A stretch of 61,088 nt of DNA from an uncultured Clostridia bacterium (GCA_934272745.1 CAKQSI010000010.1:1-61088); one strand, 5' to 3'; shown: positions 1 to 9,068, counted from the stretch's first letter. Notes: generated from the sequence alone by a model not told the origin. Numbers and translations: made by a program.

Positions 1-170
1 GATCAAACTGCCGCCGCTGTGCAAGCAGCAGTGCGTTTGGGTAATAATAAAGGCGGTGCCGCGCAAACTTCGGCGCCTTACCGCGGCGACGGAGATCAAA
101 CTGCCGCCGCTGTGCAAGCAGCAGTGCGTTTGGGTAATAATAAAGGCGGTGCCGCGCAAACTTCGGCGCC
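1..170 (+). repeat. 93-bp in-frame tandem repeat inside the CPBP protease gene
   Basis: A 77-base unit at 1-77 recurs without any mismatch at 94-170, with a 16-base spacer between them, giving a 93-base period (31 codons). The array continues the reading frame and may have further copies before the window. Identity at every base, including third codon positions, points to recent duplication. Confidence 0.9.
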
Positions 171-1128
171 CCTTCCCGGCAAAGCCGCGGGCGGAGCGTA
201 TACCCTCGCCGTATTTTTAATGATGCTGGTATCCTTTCTGCTCGCCCTTGCAGCTACCGTAATTTCGGGCGGCGATCGGCAGGCGTATCAGGATATCGTT
301 TCCAAAAACGCCTTCCGGCTGCTTTCTTACGCGCTGCCGCAGGTCGCGTTCTGCCTTACGGTATACGCGGTGCTTCGCTTTGCAAAAATCAAAATCGGGC
401 AGGCTTTTCCGTGCAAGAAACCGCCCGTATACCTTTGGGCGGCGGCGATTCTTCTCGCATTCGGACTGCTGTTCGGACTGGGGAACGTCAACGAACTTTT
501 CCTTTCTTTCCTGAAAAAATTCGGGTATGAAACGCCGCAGAACGCCTTGCCCGCCATGCGGAACGCGGGGGAGTACCTGCTGACCGTATTTTGCGTTGCC
601 GTTCTTCCCGCCGTGATGGAAGAAGCGCTGTTCCGCGGCGTCGTTCTCGGCGGACTCAGGGGCAGAAGCACGCTGTTTGCGGTTCTTATTTCCGGACTGT
701 ATTTTTCGCTGTTTCATCAAAATCCCGCCCAAACGCCCTATCAGTTTCTGGCGGGGGCGGCGTTCGCCTTCGCGGCGATCGCTTCGGGCAACGTCTTTAT
801 CACGGTGGCGGCGCATTTCTGCAATAATCTGTATATTTTGTCGGCAACCTATTTCGGCTTTTCGGTAAGCGCGCACCGGGGCTGGACGGTTTTGGGGCTG
901 CTTGCGCTTGCTATTTCGCTCGGCTTGTTTTTCCTTGCGGGGAAAAAGCGCGGCGCTTTCCGCCCGGAGGGAAACGCTTCGGCGGCGGGAAAAATTTCCG
1001 CGAACAAGACTTCTTCCGCGACCGCGGCAAAACAAGAACCCCGCCCGGAAATCAAAGACTTTTTTGTATATTCGCTCCCCGGCGTGATCGCTTCGGTCAT
1101 TGCCTGGGTGCTGGTTTTGGTGAGTTGA
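1..1128 (+). CDS. CPBP (CAAX-type) intramembrane protease, 5' end cut by window edge
   Basis: The reading frame is already open at base 1, so the true start lies upstream; the first possible start inside is a GTG at 19. Counting from that GTG, residues 1-54 are two copies of a 31-residue Ala/Gly/Gln-rich repeat. Several membrane segments follow, then the three motifs of the CPBP family: EEALFR (Glu201, Glu202, Arg206), FSLFHQN (His233) and HFCNN (His266). Family knowledge: these are membrane-embedded metal-dependent endopeptidases (Rce1-like), often linked to peptide processing or immunity; the substrate here is unknown. A charged loop near 315-345 precedes a last hydrophobic segment. The stop codon abuts the rlmH start, so the two genes are probably co-transcribed. 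The family call is firm; the N-terminal extension is unusual. Confidence 0.85.
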   Translation, partial: DQTAAAVQAAVRLGNNKGGAAQTSAPYRGDGDQTAAAVQAAVRLGNNKGGAAQTSAPLPGKAAGGAYTLAVFLMMLVSFLLALAATVISGGDRQAYQDIVSKNAFRLLSYALPQVAFCLTVYAVLRFAKIKIGQAFPCKKPPVYLWAAAILLAFGLLFGLGNVNELFLSFLKKFGYETPQNALPAMRNAGEYLLTVFCVAVLPAVMEEALFRGVVLGGLRGRSTLFAVLISGLYFSLFHQNPAQTPYQFLAGAAFAFAAIASGNVFITVAAHFCNNLYILSATYFGFSVSAHRGWTVLGLLALAISLGLFFLAGKKRGAFRPEGNASAAGKISANKTSSATAAKQEPRPEIKDFFVYSLPGVIASVIAWVLVLVS

Positions 1129-1599
1129 ATGAAAGTGCATATCGTCGCCGTCGGCAAGGTCAAGGAAGACTATTTTGCGGACGGCATCAAAGAATACTGC
1201 AAGCGCCTTTCCCGCTTCGCGAAGGTGGAGATTACCGAGATCCGGGAGGAAACCTTTCTCGGCGACCCGTCGGAAGCGGAAAAGCGGCATATCGTCGAGG
1301 AGGAAGGCGCGCGCATTTTAAAAGCCCTGAAAGGCAGGGTGATCGCCCTTTGCGTGGAGGGGGAACGCCTTTCCAGCGAAAAGTTTTCCCGGGTCGTCGC
1401 GAAAGAACGCGACGCCGGCGGGGAACTGACCTTTGTCATCGGCGGTTCGTACGGGCTTTGGGAAGAGGTCAAGTCCCGCGCTTTTTTGCGCCTGTCCTTT
1501 TCGGAAATGACCTTTCCGCACATGCTGATGCGCCTGATCCTGACCGAACAACTGTACCGCGCGTTTATGATCGACGCCGGCAGCGCGTATCATAAATAG
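1129..1599 (+). CDS. rlmH: 23S rRNA (pseudouridine1915-N3)-methyltransferase RlmH
   Basis: The 156-residue product matches RlmH in length and pattern: MKVHIVAVGK at the start, the SAM-binding loop FVIGGSYGLWEEV near residues 102-114, and a C-terminus ending YRAFMIDAGSAYHK. RlmH is a SPOUT-class (knotted) methyltransferase that modifies pseudouridine 1915 of helix 69 in assembled 70S ribosomes. The ATG directly follows the stop codon of the protease gene, with no gap, which suggests translational coupling. No oddities seen. Confidence 0.96.
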   Translation: MKVHIVAVGKVKEDYFADGIKEYCKRLSRFAKVEITEIREETFLGDPSEAEKRHIVEEEGARILKALKGRVIALCVEGERLSSEKFSRVVAKERDAGGELTFVIGGSYGLWEEVKSRAFLRLSFSEMTFPHMLMRLILTEQLYRAFMIDAGSAYHK

Positions 1600-1701
1600 G
1601 TAGAAGAACCGGCAACAAATTCCCTTCCCGCAGTTTCATATAAATACCGTCAATATAAAATATCGTCGATAATATAAAATTTTGTCGCGGGGCGGAAAGC
1701 A

Positions 1702-1798
1702 GGGCGGAAAGGTGCAGCGCTCTTTCTCCGTCATAAATATCGTCGGGAAGATAAAATTCCGCCTTTGGGCGGAAAGGTGCAGCGCTCTTTCTCCGTCA
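1702..1798 (+). repeat. 32-bp direct repeat pair upstream of the M14 peptidase
   Basis: A 32-base sequence starting GGGCGGAAAGGTGCAGCG and ending CTCCGTCA is present at 1702-1733 and again, identical, at 1767-1798 (65-base period). Just before it, 1640-1685 holds short AT-rich repeats built on ATATAAAAT. The gap 1600-1829 contains no convincing gene. Confidence 0.8.
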
Positions 1799-1829
1799 CG
1801 CAAACCAAAACTTTTTCATACCGTAAACT

Positions 1830-2750
1830 ATGGACGTTTACGAAACCGTAACAAACGCTTATAAAGCGGCAACGGGTGCGCCCGGCGCCGGGAAAGGTGC
1901 TGCCAAATTATCCGCCGCAACAGGCGCGATACGATCTTCGACGGCAAGCGCGATACGACCCGCGGCAACGATTATCGGCAAGTCGCTGTTCGGCAGAAAT
2001 CTCTACGCCTTTTTCGTGGGCAACCCTGTCGCGCAGCCCGTTCTGCTGCAGGGCGCCGTGCACGCGCGGGAGTGGGTTTCCGCCCTATTCTTATTGAAAA
2101 TCTATCAAAATACCGTCGGCAAAAACCTTTCCGGCGGGTACTGGTTCGTGCCGCTCGTTAATCCCGACGGCGCGCTGCTTTCCCAAACGGGAATCGCTTC
2201 CGCCCCGGAAAAAGCAAAAGATTTTCTGCTTTCGGTCAACGGCTTTGCCGATTTTTCGCTGTGGAAAGCCAACGGCAGGGCGGTGGACTTAAACGTCAAC
2301 TTCCCCGCGGGGTACGGCAGGGGCAAAAGCAACGTGTTTTCGGAATCTGCCGCAAACTACGTCGGCAAATTTCCGCTCAGCGAGCCGTGCAGCGCGGCGC
2401 TTGCGGCGTTTACCAAAAAGGTTCACCCCAAAATGACCGTCAGTTTTCACACCAAAGGGGAAGTGATCTACTGGCATTACCCCTCCGAAAGCGGCGGATT
2501 TACCGGCGATCTGCGCCTTGCGAAAAAGATTTTTGCGGGTTTCGGCTACGATTATCAAAAAAGCCCCGGTTCCTACGGCGGCTATAAGGACTGGTGCATC
2601 GAAACGCAGGGCATTCCCGCCTATACGGTGGAACTGGGTAGCGACCGGCTTTCGCACCCGCTGGGGGAAGGGATTTTGCCCGACCTTTTGCGGCGGGCGG
2701 AAAGCCTGATTCCGCGCACGGAACGCGCTTTGTACGGCGCCGATAAGTAA
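1830..2750 (+). CDS. M14-family zinc carboxypeptidase
   Basis: 306 residues. Zinc ligands of family M14 are visible: HxxE in GAVHAREWVS (His78, Glu81) and a third ligand in SFHTKGEV (His207). The likely catalytic Glu is in YTVELG (Glu268). A tract WFVPLVNPDGALL is typical of bacterial members acting on murein peptides. The usual Asn-Arg pair of the substrate-carboxylate site (DLNRNF in the family) reads DLNVNF here, so the Arg is absent at that spot. Residues 1-50 are Ala/Thr-rich with no clear signal peptide, and there is no obvious ribosome-binding site before the ATG; the true start may be further in. A murein gamma-D-glutamyl-diamino acid peptidase role is possible but only inferred. Confidence 0.8.
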   Translation: MDVYETVTNAYKAATGAPGAGKGAAKLSAATGAIRSSTASAIRPAATIIGKSLFGRNLYAFFVGNPVAQPVLLQGAVHAREWVSALFLLKIYQNTVGKNLSGGYWFVPLVNPDGALLSQTGIASAPEKAKDFLLSVNGFADFSLWKANGRAVDLNVNFPAGYGRGKSNVFSESAANYVGKFPLSEPCSAALAAFTKKVHPKMTVSFHTKGEVIYWHYPSESGGFTGDLRLAKKIFAGFGYDYQKSPGSYGGYKDWCIETQGIPAYTVELGSDRLSHPLGEGILPDLLRRAESLIPRTERALYGADK

Positions 2751-2834
2751 TCAACGCGCGCTGTACGGCATAAAAAGCAATCAATGCGCGGAACGCGCGC
2801 GATGGCGCCGAAAAGTAATTACAGGAGAAAAATT

Positions 2835-3410
2835 TTGACCTTACGTTCATCGAAAAACGAGATTCCGGACGAAAATTTGTCCGGCGAAAGTCCCGCGGCA
2901 GGCAAAGAAAGCGTCCCTGCTGTAACGGACGAAGATTCTATGCCCGCCGCAACCGACGCGCGATTTATGAAAGAGGCGCTGCAAGAGGCGAAAAAAGCCG
3001 CTCTGGAAGAAGAAGTGCCTGTCGGCGCGGTGGTCGTCTATCAGGGTAAGATCATCGCCCGGGGCAGAAACCGTCGCGAAAAAACGCAGTGCGCCACCCG
3101 CCATGCGGAAATGATCGCCATCGAGCGCGCCTGCAAAAAAATCGGTTACTGGCGGCTGTACGGCTGCACGCTGTACGTCACGCTGGAACCTTGCCCCATG
3201 TGCGCCGGCGCGCTATGGAATGCGCGCGTCAGCCGGCTGGTGTACGGGGCGGCGGACAAAAAGGCGGGCGCCTGCCAGTCGCTGTACCAAATCCCGACGG
3301 ACGAGCGTTTGAACCACCGGCTGCAAGTGACTTCCGGCGTGATGCGGGAGGACTGCGCCGCCGTCCTTTCGCAATTTTTCCGCCGCAAACGCGCTTTGGG
3401 AAAAAAGTAA
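2835..3410 (+). CDS. tadA: tRNA-adenosine deaminase TadA (A34 to I34)
   Basis: TadA deaminates wobble adenosine to inosine in tRNA-Arg(ACG). The start chosen is a TTG at 2835, because AGGAG lies 7 bases before it; an in-frame ATG at 2784 has no such site. From the TTG the protein is 191 residues. The deaminase motifs are HAE (His90, Glu92) and PCPMC (Cys120, Cys123), the zinc ligands and proton shuttle. About 40 Ser/Glu/Pro-rich residues precede the core, which would normally start near DARFMKEALQEA; an ATG at residue 45 could give a shorter, standard form. Length is otherwise normal. The only other candidates in this fold family are guanine or cytosine deaminases, but the motif spacing favours TadA. 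Confidence 0.93.
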   Translation: MTLRSSKNEIPDENLSGESPAAGKESVPAVTDEDSMPAATDARFMKEALQEAKKAALEEEVPVGAVVVYQGKIIARGRNRREKTQCATRHAEMIAIERACKKIGYWRLYGCTLYVTLEPCPMCAGALWNARVSRLVYGAADKKAGACQSLYQIPTDERLNHRLQVTSGVMREDCAAVLSQFFRRKRALGKK

Positions 3411-3500
3411 TATGAGGGAAAGAAGGACAGGCGTTTGCAGGACTTTCCGCGAAAAAAAGAGAAAAAACGGGAAAAACCTTGGAAACCGCTCCCGTTTTGG

Positions 3501-3529
3501 TTGACGGAAAGTTTACAAAGTTCTATAAT
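3501..3529 (+). promoter_or_regulatory. Sigma-A-type promoter for prs
   Basis: TTGACG (3501-3506), 17-base spacer, TATAAT (3524-3529). Transcription would begin near 3536 and run into prs. Confidence 0.8.
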
Positions 3530-3707
3530 AAAAAGGCGCCTTGTGTCCGGCACGCGCGTGCGGAGTTTGCGCGACTTGCGCGCCTGCACCGGCAACGCCG
3601 CGACGCAGACAAACGGACAACCCGTGCCTTCGCCGGCGGGGAATGCGCCGCATGTGCCGATTCGCCGGCAAGACGGTGCAAATAACGACTGAATGATATG
3701 GTTCGCC

Positions 3708-3733
3708 GAAAGGGAGAGGAAACCTTTCTTTTT
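3708..3733 (+). terminator. Terminator-like hairpin in the prs leader
   Basis: GAAAGG (3708-3713) pairs with CCTTTC (3723-3728) across a 9-base loop, followed by five T. It sits between the promoter and the prs start, so it could act as an attenuator; the 6-bp stem is short. Confidence 0.4.
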
Positions 3734-3774
3734 CGCGGGGAAAACTGACGATATTTATATTTTCGGAGGATTTT

Positions 3775-4722
3775 ATGATCACGCACGGAAACGAAATCAA
3801 ACTCTTTGCGGGCAATTCCAACCCGGCTCTTGCCAGGGACATTGCGAAAGAACTCCACACCGAACTGGGCGGCATCGAAGTCGGGCAGTTCAGCGACGGA
3901 GAAACCAGCGTTCACATCAACGAGACCGTCCGGGGCAGGGATCTGTTCATCATTCAGTCCACGTCTTCTCCCGTCAACGACAATCTGATGGAACTTCTGA
4001 TCATGATCGACGCGGCAAGCCGTGCTTCCGCCGGTCGTATCACGGCGGTGATCCCGTACTTCGGCTATGCCCGTCAGGACAGAAAAGCCCGTTCGCGCGA
4101 TCCTATCACCGCAAAACTGGTCGCGGATCTCATTCAGGCGGCGGGCGCAGACCGCGTGCTGACCATGGACCTGCACGCCGCGCAGATTCAGGGCTTCTTC
4201 AATATCCCCGTCGATCATCTGCTCGGCGGACCCATTCTCTACGCATATTTCAAAAAAATGGTGAACGACGACTTCATCGTCGTATCGCCGGACGTCGGCA
4301 GCGTTTCCCGCGCGCGTAACGTGGCGCAGAAACTCAACTGCCCCATGGCGATCATCGACAAACGCCGTCCCAAGGCAAACGTCATGGAAGTCATGAACAT
4401 CATCGGCGACGTCAAAGGCAAGACCTGCCTGATGGTCGACGATATGATCGACACCGCCGGTACCATCTGCCAGGGTGCGGAAGCGCTTTACAACAACGGC
4501 GCGAAAGAGATTTACGCCTGCTGCACGCACGCGGTTATGAGCGGACCCGCGATCGAGCGGATCGAAAATTCGCATATCCGTCAGTTGGTCGTTCTCGATA
4601 CCATCGCCCTGCCGGAAGAAAAGAAGATCGAAAAGATCAAGGTTCTTTCCGCGGCGAAGATGTTTGCGGCGGCGATCGAAAACGTTTATCTGGACAAGCC
4701 GATGTCCAAAATTTACGAATAA
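3775..4722 (+). CDS. prs: Ribose-phosphate pyrophosphokinase (PRPP synthetase)
   Basis: Makes PRPP from ribose 5-phosphate and ATP for purine, pyrimidine, His, Trp and NAD synthesis. 315 residues, the normal class I length. Visible signatures: NFSN-type start read as LFAGNSNPALA, the flexible/ATP segment YFGYARQDRK, DLHAAQIQGFF, and the PRPP loop CLMVDDMIDTAGT near residues 220-232. CGGAGGA precedes the ATG at 3775. Followed by pth after a hairpin, the order known in Bacillus and Clostridia (there usually with ctc/rplY between; absent here). Confidence 0.97.
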   Translation: MITHGNEIKLFAGNSNPALARDIAKELHTELGGIEVGQFSDGETSVHINETVRGRDLFIIQSTSSPVNDNLMELLIMIDAASRASAGRITAVIPYFGYARQDRKARSRDPITAKLVADLIQAAGADRVLTMDLHAAQIQGFFNIPVDHLLGGPILYAYFKKMVNDDFIVVSPDVGSVSRARNVAQKLNCPMAIIDKRRPKANVMEVMNIIGDVKGKTCLMVDDMIDTAGTICQGAEALYNNGAKEIYACCTHAVMSGPAIERIENSHIRQLVVLDTIALPEEKKIEKIKVLSAAKMFAAAIENVYLDKPMSKIYE

Positions 4723-4742
4723 TCCGGCAAGAAACGAAAGAG

Positions 4743-4775
4743 AAAAGGGAGTCGCCTGATGGCTGCTCCCTTTTT
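4743..4775 (+). terminator. Hairpin between prs and pth
   Basis: AAAAGGGAG (4743-4751) pairs with CTCCCTTTT (4766-4774), with GCC/GGC pairing inside the loop and a T5 tail. It overlaps the approach to the pth ribosome-binding site, so it may terminate partially or tune pth expression. Confidence 0.7.
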
Positions 4776-4787
4776 AAGGAGAATCCG

Positions 4788-5360
4788 ATGTACCTTTTGG
4801 TTGGGCTTGGCAATCCGGACGAAAAATACCGCAAGACCTTTCATAATATGGGGTATCTGGCGGTAGAAAACGCGGCGATTCTGCTGGGCGCGAAGTTCAA
4901 TAAAAAAGAATGCCGCGCGCTCGTGGCGGAAACCTACGTCAAGGGCGAAAAAGTCGTTCTGGCAAAGCCGGAAACCTATATGAATCTAAGCGGCGAAAGC
5001 GTGCGCGATCTGCTTGCAAAATATCGCGTTCCCGCAGAAAACATGATGGTTTTTTACGACGATTACGACCTGAAAAAAGGCTGCGTCCGCGTGAGAGAAA
5101 AGGGCAGCGCCGGCACGCACAACGGCATGCGTAACATCGTGGAAAACATCGGCACGACCGACTTTCCGCGCGTCCGCGTGGGGATTTTCGACGAAGAACT
5201 GAAAGAAATCCCCATTATTAACTACGTTTTAATGAAAGTGCGCGATAAAGATTACGCCGTCTACGACGAAGCGTTACAACTGGCAGGCAAGGCGGGCGAA
5301 ATGTTCGCTTCCGGCGCGCCGTTCGACGCGGTCATGCGCGCCTGCAACAAAAACGCGTAA
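4788..5360 (+). CDS. pth: Peptidyl-tRNA hydrolase
   Basis: Releases peptide from prematurely dropped peptidyl-tRNA. 190 residues, standard. Family residues seen: GLGNPDEKY (Asn9), catalytic His19 in FHNMGY, the KPETYMNLSG stretch and GTHNGMRNI. The last is GGHNG or GQHNG in most relatives, a mild change. AAGGAG lies 6-7 bases before the ATG. Lies between prs and mfd as in many Firmicutes. Confidence 0.97.
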   Translation: MYLLVGLGNPDEKYRKTFHNMGYLAVENAAILLGAKFNKKECRALVAETYVKGEKVVLAKPETYMNLSGESVRDLLAKYRVPAENMMVFYDDYDLKKGCVRVREKGSAGTHNGMRNIVENIGTTDFPRVRVGIFDEELKEIPIINYVLMKVRDKDYAVYDEALQLAGKAGEMFASGAPFDAVMRACNKNA

Positions 5361-5545
5361 TTTTTGTCTGCCGATTTTTGCATAACTTGCGCCGCGCCGC
5401 ATAGAAAGCGCGCGATCTGCAATAAATTTCAAAGCGGAAACGCCGGGGTTTTCGCCCGTTGTTTTAACGCCGGGGTTTTACCCCTTTCATTCCAAATTTC
5501 AATGCGCCGCGACGGGAATTTGTCCGATCGCGGCAACGCCTGTAT

Positions 5546-8500
5546 ATGTTCTGTTCGATTCTGGATCCAAACAATTTAGGCGGGGAAATTCTCCGCTTGC
5601 AGCAATCCGTCCGCCGGGGAGAATCTTCGGCGGTATTCGGCGTTCCGCTTGCCGCAAAATGCCATCTGGCGGCGACCTCCGCGGAGCATTTTTTATACAT
5701 CGCGAAAGATCATTTGGCAGCGGAAGAAGCGGCGCGGCACCTTGCGGATTATGCGGAAGGCGTGGTGTATCTTCCGCAAAAAGACGACGTGCTGCTGTAT
5801 AAAAAAGCGCTTTCCGGCGAAAGCCGCAACCGCCGGCTGTACGCCCTTTCCAAAATCGCGGCGGGGGCGACCAGAGTGGTAACCACGCTGCCCGCGCTGA
5901 TGCAGCTTTTTCCCGCAAACGTGGGGTACGCCACCCTTTCCGAGGGGCAGGAGGAGGTCGAGGAAGATTTTATCGCCCGCTTGCGGGAACTGGGTTATAC
6001 CCGGGTAGATACCGTTTCGGGCGAGGGAACGTTCGCCGTCCGCGGCGACCTTATCGACGTCTATCCGCCGGCAGAAAAGGAACCCTGTCGCGTCAGTTTT
6101 TTCGGCGACGAAGTAGAGAGGATCCGCACGTTCGACCCCAAAACGGGGGAGAGCGGCGACCGAGTGCAAAGCATTTTTCTTTCCGCCGCCAAAGAATGCA
6201 GCCTAAAGGAAAGCGACGTAAAAACGGTGACCGATCGTTTAAAACGCGAGTTGCTTTCCGCGGAAAATCTGACGCCGGAAGCCGACCGCAGACGCCGCGC
6301 GGTTGCGGAAGACCTCATCGAGGGCGCCGAAAAAAACGCGAAAGAAGCGGCTGAATTTTTATTTCCTCTGCTTCCCGGGGCGACAGCCGACCTACTTTCC
6401 CTGCTGCCGCCGGATACCGTGGTGTTTTTCGACGAAAGCAAAATGATCGCGGACGCCGCGGCTTACTACGAAAAAGAGTTTTCGGAACGGTATTCCGAAC
6501 TGCTTGCCGCCGGGGAAGTGTTTTCGTTTACCAAATGGCAGCTCGTGACGGCGGAAGACGCGCTTTCGTTCCTCAGGGAAAAGACGATGGTCGCCTTGCA
6601 GAACATCACCACCACGGTGCCTTTTTTTTCGCCGCGGAATATTTTTCAGATCAAAGCGGGCGCCGTTTCCGATTACAGTAAAAGCCTGGCGGCGCTTGCC
6701 ACCGATATTTCCGGGTGGAAGATCACCGGCTATCGCGTGGCGGTATTTACCGGCAGCGCTTCCCGTTCGGAAAACCTGCAAAAAATTCTGGCGGAAGGGG
6801 GCGTTTCCGTCCGCACGGTAAAAATCTTGCCCGAAACATTTACCGGCGCCGTTCTGACCGAGGAACCCTTGCGCTTCGGCGTGATCTATCACGAGGCGAA
6901 ACTGGTAATTATCGGCGAAAACGACCTTTACCGCGTGAAAAAGCAGGGAAAACGCGTCAAGCACAGACGAAACGACTTTTTCACCGCGCCCGAAGCGGGC
7001 GATTACGCCGTGCATGAAACACACGGCGTGGGACTGGTCAAAGGCACCAAAAAGATCACGACGAGCGAGGGAACCAAAGATTACGTCATGCTGGAATACG
7101 GCGGCGGCGACATGCTGTACGTCCCCGTGGAACAGATGGATTCCCTTTCCCGCTACATGGGCGGGGATGTCGCTCCCAAACTCAATAAAATCGGGGGCAA
7201 GGACTTCGAGCGCATCAAAGAACGGGTGCGCGCTTCGGTCAAAGCGCTTGCCATCGACCTCAAGGCGCTGTACCGCCGACGGTTTGAAAAGAAGGGCTTC
7301 CGCTTTGAAACGGACAACGCCCTGACCCGTCAGTTTGACGAAGATTTCCCTTACGAACTGACCGAAGATCAAAAGCGCAGCGCGGACGAAATCCTTGCCG
7401 ATATGGCAAGCGACAAGGTGATGGATCGTCTGCTTTGCGGCGACGTGGGCTACGGCAAGACCGAAGTGGCGTTCCGCGCCGTGTTCCGTGCGATTTTAAA
7501 CGGCAAACAGGCGGCGCTGCTTTGTCCCACCACCGTACTTTCGCAGCAGCATTACGAAACGGCGATGAAGCGCTTTGCCAATTTCCCCGTGCGTATCGCG
7601 GTACTCAATCGTTTCCGCAGCGATAAGGAAATCAGAGAAACGCTTTCCGCCCTTGCGGAAGGAAAAATCGACTTCGTGATCGGCACGCACCGGCTGCTCA
7701 GCGACGACGTGAAATTCAAAGATCTCGGACTTCTGGTTCTGGACGAGGAGCAGCGTTTCGGCGTGGAACATAAGGAAAAAATCAAGGAAGTGCGCAGCGA
7801 CGTGGATTGCCTTTCCATGTCGGCGACGCCCATTCCGCGCACGCTGCATATGTCCCTTGCCGGGATCCGCGATATTTCCACCATCGAAACGCCCATCAAG
7901 GAGCGGCTGCCCGTGCAGACTTACGTCGTGGAAGAAACCGACGCGCTCATCCGCGACGCCATCGTGCGCGAACTTTCCCGCGGGGGACAGGCGTTCGTTC
8001 TGTATAACCGCGTGCAGAGCATCGACCGGTTTGCCGCGCGCTTTTCCGCCATCGTGCCCGAAGCCAAAGTGTGCGTCGCCCACGGGCAGATGCCCGAGCG
8101 CGTGCTGGAAGAACGCATTATGTCCTTTTTCTCCGGCAAGACCGACGTTCTCATTTCCACCACGATCGTGGAAAACGGCATCGACCTGCCGAACGCCAAC
8201 ACGCTGATCGTCATCGACGCCGAACGGCTGGGGCTTTCGCAGCTTTATCAGTTGAAAGGCAGGGTAGGGCGCAGCAACCGTCTGGCACACGCCTATTTCA
8301 CCTTCAAACGGGATAAGGTTCTGACCGAAACGGCGTACAAGCGCCTTTCCGCCATTATGGACTTCACCGAAATGAACAGCGGCTATAAAATCGCCATGCG
8401 CGACCTCGAAATCCGCGGCGCGGGAAACGTCCTCGGCGCCGAGCAGCACGGACATATGGATAAAATCGGTTACGAACTGTACGCCCGCCTCATGCGCGAA

Positions 8501-8980
8501 GCCCTGACCGGGGAAGAAGACCGCGAGATATCGCTCGATCTCCGCGTTTCGGCGTTTATTCCGGAATCGTATATCGAAAGCGCCGCGGGAAGAATGGACG
8601 CGTACAAGCAGATTGCGGAGATCCGAAACGGCGAAGACTTGAAGCGGGTGCGCGATTCCCTTGCCGATATATACGGAAAGATTCCCGAAGAGGTGGAAAC
8701 CTTACTCAGGATCGCCGTTCTGAAAGTGCGCGCCAAACGCTTTGCCGTTTCCGAGCTGTATATCAAAAACGGGGAAGCGGGCGTCGTTTTAACCGGGCTT
8801 TCCGCCCTGTCGGACGGCAGATTGCAGCGGGCGATGGAGGGTTTCTTCTGCCCCGCAAGCCTCGTAATGGGCGAAAAACCGACGATTACGTTTCGCCCCA
8901 AATTGCAAAAACAGGAGAAATTCGTCGATCTTCTCTCGGAATTTTTGAAAATTGCCGCTTCCGGCGCAAAAAAGTCCTAA
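5546..8980 (+). CDS. mfd: Transcription-repair coupling factor Mfd
   Basis: Removes RNA polymerase stalled at DNA lesions and recruits UvrA. 1144 residues, normal. Order of domains: UvrB-like N-terminus (about 1-330), RNA polymerase-interacting domain with HETHGVGLVKG and YVPVEQMD (about 490-545), SF2 translocase with Walker A GDVGYGKTE and DEEQ box (about 600-960), and C-terminal UvrA-masking domain. The ATG at 5546 has only a weak ribosome-binding site; no better start is seen. The 185-base gap before it holds two copies of ACGCCGGGGTTTT but no gene. Confidence 0.97.
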   Translation: MFCSILDPNNLGGEILRLQQSVRRGESSAVFGVPLAAKCHLAATSAEHFLYIAKDHLAAEEAARHLADYAEGVVYLPQKDDVLLYKKALSGESRNRRLYALSKIAAGATRVVTTLPALMQLFPANVGYATLSEGQEEVEEDFIARLRELGYTRVDTVSGEGTFAVRGDLIDVYPPAEKEPCRVSFFGDEVERIRTFDPKTGESGDRVQSIFLSAAKECSLKESDVKTVTDRLKRELLSAENLTPEADRRRRAVAEDLIEGAEKNAKEAAEFLFPLLPGATADLLSLLPPDTVVFFDESKMIADAAAYYEKEFSERYSELLAAGEVFSFTKWQLVTAEDALSFLREKTMVALQNITTTVPFFSPRNIFQIKAGAVSDYSKSLAALATDISGWKITGYRVAVFTGSASRSENLQKILAEGGVSVRTVKILPETFTGAVLTEEPLRFGVIYHEAKLVIIGENDLYRVKKQGKRVKHRRNDFFTAPEAGDYAVHETHGVGLVKGTKKITTSEGTKDYVMLEYGGGDMLYVPVEQMDSLSRYMGGDVAPKLNKIGGKDFERIKERVRASVKALAIDLKALYRRRFEKKGFRFETDNALTRQFDEDFPYELTEDQKRSADEILADMASDKVMDRLLCGDVGYGKTEVAFRAVFRAILNGKQAALLCPTTVLSQQHYETAMKRFANFPVRIAVLNRFRSDKEIRETLSALAEGKIDFVIGTHRLLSDDVKFKDLGLLVLDEEQRFGVEHKEKIKEVRSDVDCLSMSATPIPRTLHMSLAGIRDISTIETPIKERLPVQTYVVEETDALIRDAIVRELSRGGQAFVLYNRVQSIDRFAARFSAIVPEAKVCVAHGQMPERVLEERIMSFFSGKTDVLISTTIVENGIDLPNANTLIVIDAERLGLSQLYQLKGRVGRSNRLAHAYFTFKRDKVLTETAYKRLSAIMDFTEMNSGYKIAMRDLEIRGAGNVLGAEQHGHMDKIGYELYARLMREALTGEEDREISLDLRVSAFIPESYIESAAGRMDAYKQIAEIRNGEDLKRVRDSLADIYGKIPEEVETLLRIAVLKVRAKRFAVSELYIKNGEAGVVLTGLSALSDGRLQRAMEGFFCPASLVMGEKPTITFRPKLQKQEKFVDLLSEFLKIAASGAKKS

Positions 8981-8997
8981 AAATTTGCTTGTTTTTA

Positions 8998-9026
8998 TTG
9001 CAAATTTTCGACGTTTGCTTTATAAT
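8998..9026 (+). promoter_or_regulatory. Promoter for the PrsA-like lipoprotein gene
   Basis: TTGCAA (8998-9003), 17-base spacer, TATAAT (9021-9026), starting just after the mfd stop. Gives the lipoprotein its own transcript. Confidence 0.75.
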
Positions 9027-9068
9027 AGACGTATTGCTAATATAGTATCACTCATAGGGAGAAACTTT

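Larger units (their letters stand above)
3411..3774 (+). other. Leader region of prs (no gene seen)
   Basis: This 364-base gap holds a good promoter (3501-3529), an about 240-base GC-rich untranslated leader and a small terminator-like hairpin (3708-3733) shortly before the prs ribosome-binding site. Open frames in it have no ribosome-binding sites and skewed composition, so none is called. Confidence 0.6.

Noticed and set aside
3435..3692. 85-codon frame in the prs leader
   Set aside because: It spans the promoter, has no start signals and an Arg/Pro-rich composition typical of out-of-frame GC-rich DNA.
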